A stretch of DNA of 5,063 nucleotides from Desulfotomaculum sp. (lineage in GTDB: Bacteria > Bacillota > Desulfotomaculia > Desulfotomaculales > Ammonificaceae): contig DTYU01000064.1 in the NCBI GenBank assembly GCA_012961725.1, positions 1-5,063 of the forward strand, written 5' to 3'. Every line of letters starts with the position of its first letter. The stretch's first letter is position 1. Positions 4,882 through 5,063 of this stretch are shown here, piece by piece. Under the pieces are notes generated by a model. It saw only the letters and a list, made by a program, of their open reading frames with translations, was not told the DNA's origin and made no database searches. The position numbers and the translations under genes were made by a program.

Positions 4882-4908
4882 TTCTGAAAAGGGCTATACA
4901 CTCTCCGG

Positions 4909-4938
4909 CGGCCCCCGGGTTACCCCCGGGGGCCGTTT
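4909..4938 (+). terminator. Intrinsic terminator after the stalk-domain gene
   Basis: CGGCCCCCGGG (4909-4919) pairs perfectly with CCCGGGGGCCG (4925-4935), an 11-bp all-GC stem with a 5-nt loop, followed by TTT. It starts 27 nt after the stop codon. The very strong stem may compensate for the short T-run. Confidence 0.75.
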
Positions 4939-5063
4939 GCCTGCTGGCGAACAACAGTCACAGCGATCATTTCCAATCTGCATTTTGCGATTCGATACTC
5001 GCAGAATATCGGTTAGTGTAAAGTTACTGTAGGAATATTGCAGGAGCTAAGGGAGGGAGTAAA
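4939..5063 (+). promoter_or_regulatory. Upstream region and ribosome binding site of a gene starting beyond the window
   Basis: No credible gene lies here. TTTTGCGA (4983-4990) and TCGCAGAA (4999-5006) form an 8-bp dyad with one G-T wobble and an 8-nt spacer, a possible operator. GTAAAGTTAC at 5018-5027 is a smaller palindrome. The window ends in GGGAGGGAG (5051-5059) followed by TAAA; GGAGG at 5052-5056 would be correctly spaced for a start codon at or just after 5064. Confidence 0.45.

Noticed and set aside
4820..5032. 70-codon plus-strand frame overlapping the stalk-domain gene's end
   Set aside because: It crosses the strong terminator and overlaps the real gene in another frame; no supporting motif.

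Overview
The window looks like chromosomal DNA of a moderately GC-rich, Gram-positive anaerobe of the Clostridia/Moorellia/Desulfotomaculia type. This is inferred from the sigI-rsgI sigma/anti-sigma pair, a copper-amine-oxidase-N-like stalk-domain surface protein, purine-rich Shine-Dalgarno (SD) sites, and mixed ATG/GTG/TTG starts. No species can be named from the sequence alone. There are no tRNA or rRNA genes, transposases or CRISPR arrays.

Layout: (1) 1-464, plus strand, the C-terminal part of the SigI sigma factor, which begins before the window. (2) 465-594, a 130-bp gap with a small hairpin and a dispersed-repeat-like GGCG(T/G) element. (3) 595-1416, plus strand, RsgI, the membrane anti-sigma factor; its frame stays open after the TAA for another 71 codons, to 1632. 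(4) 1633-1872, a non-coding region with two extended -10 promoter candidates and an unusually structured leader. (5) 1873-2556, plus strand, a rhomboid intramembrane serine protease. (6) 2510-3142, minus strand, an EcsC-like membrane protein, overlapping the rhomboid gene tail-to-tail by 47 bp. (7) 3143-3335, its promoter and a strong hairpin. (8) 3336-3653, minus strand, a single-domain CBM25-like carbohydrate-binding protein with no signal peptide. (9) 3654-3915, a divergent promoter region. (10) 3916-4881, plus strand, a secreted protein with an acidic linker, helical TPR-like region and C-terminal stalk domain, followed by a strong GC-rich hairpin terminator. (11) 4939-5063, the leader of a gene that probably starts just past the window edge.

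How the parts may fit: SigI/RsgI systems sense the outside of the cell (heat and wall stress in Bacillus, polysaccharides in cellulosome-forming clostridia). They signal through cleavage of RsgI in and next to the membrane. Here that pair is followed by a gene for a different class of intramembrane protease, a rhomboid, and then by a carbohydrate-binding module protein and a secreted stalk-domain protein. A local envelope/polysaccharide-response neighbourhood is a reasonable hypothesis, but it is inference from gene order. The most original signal seen is the region before the rhomboid gene: a 12-bp long-range stem with one mismatch, an internal 7-bp hairpin, and three mutually complementary GGTTGAA/TTCAACC segments that could form alternative or pseudoknotted structures.
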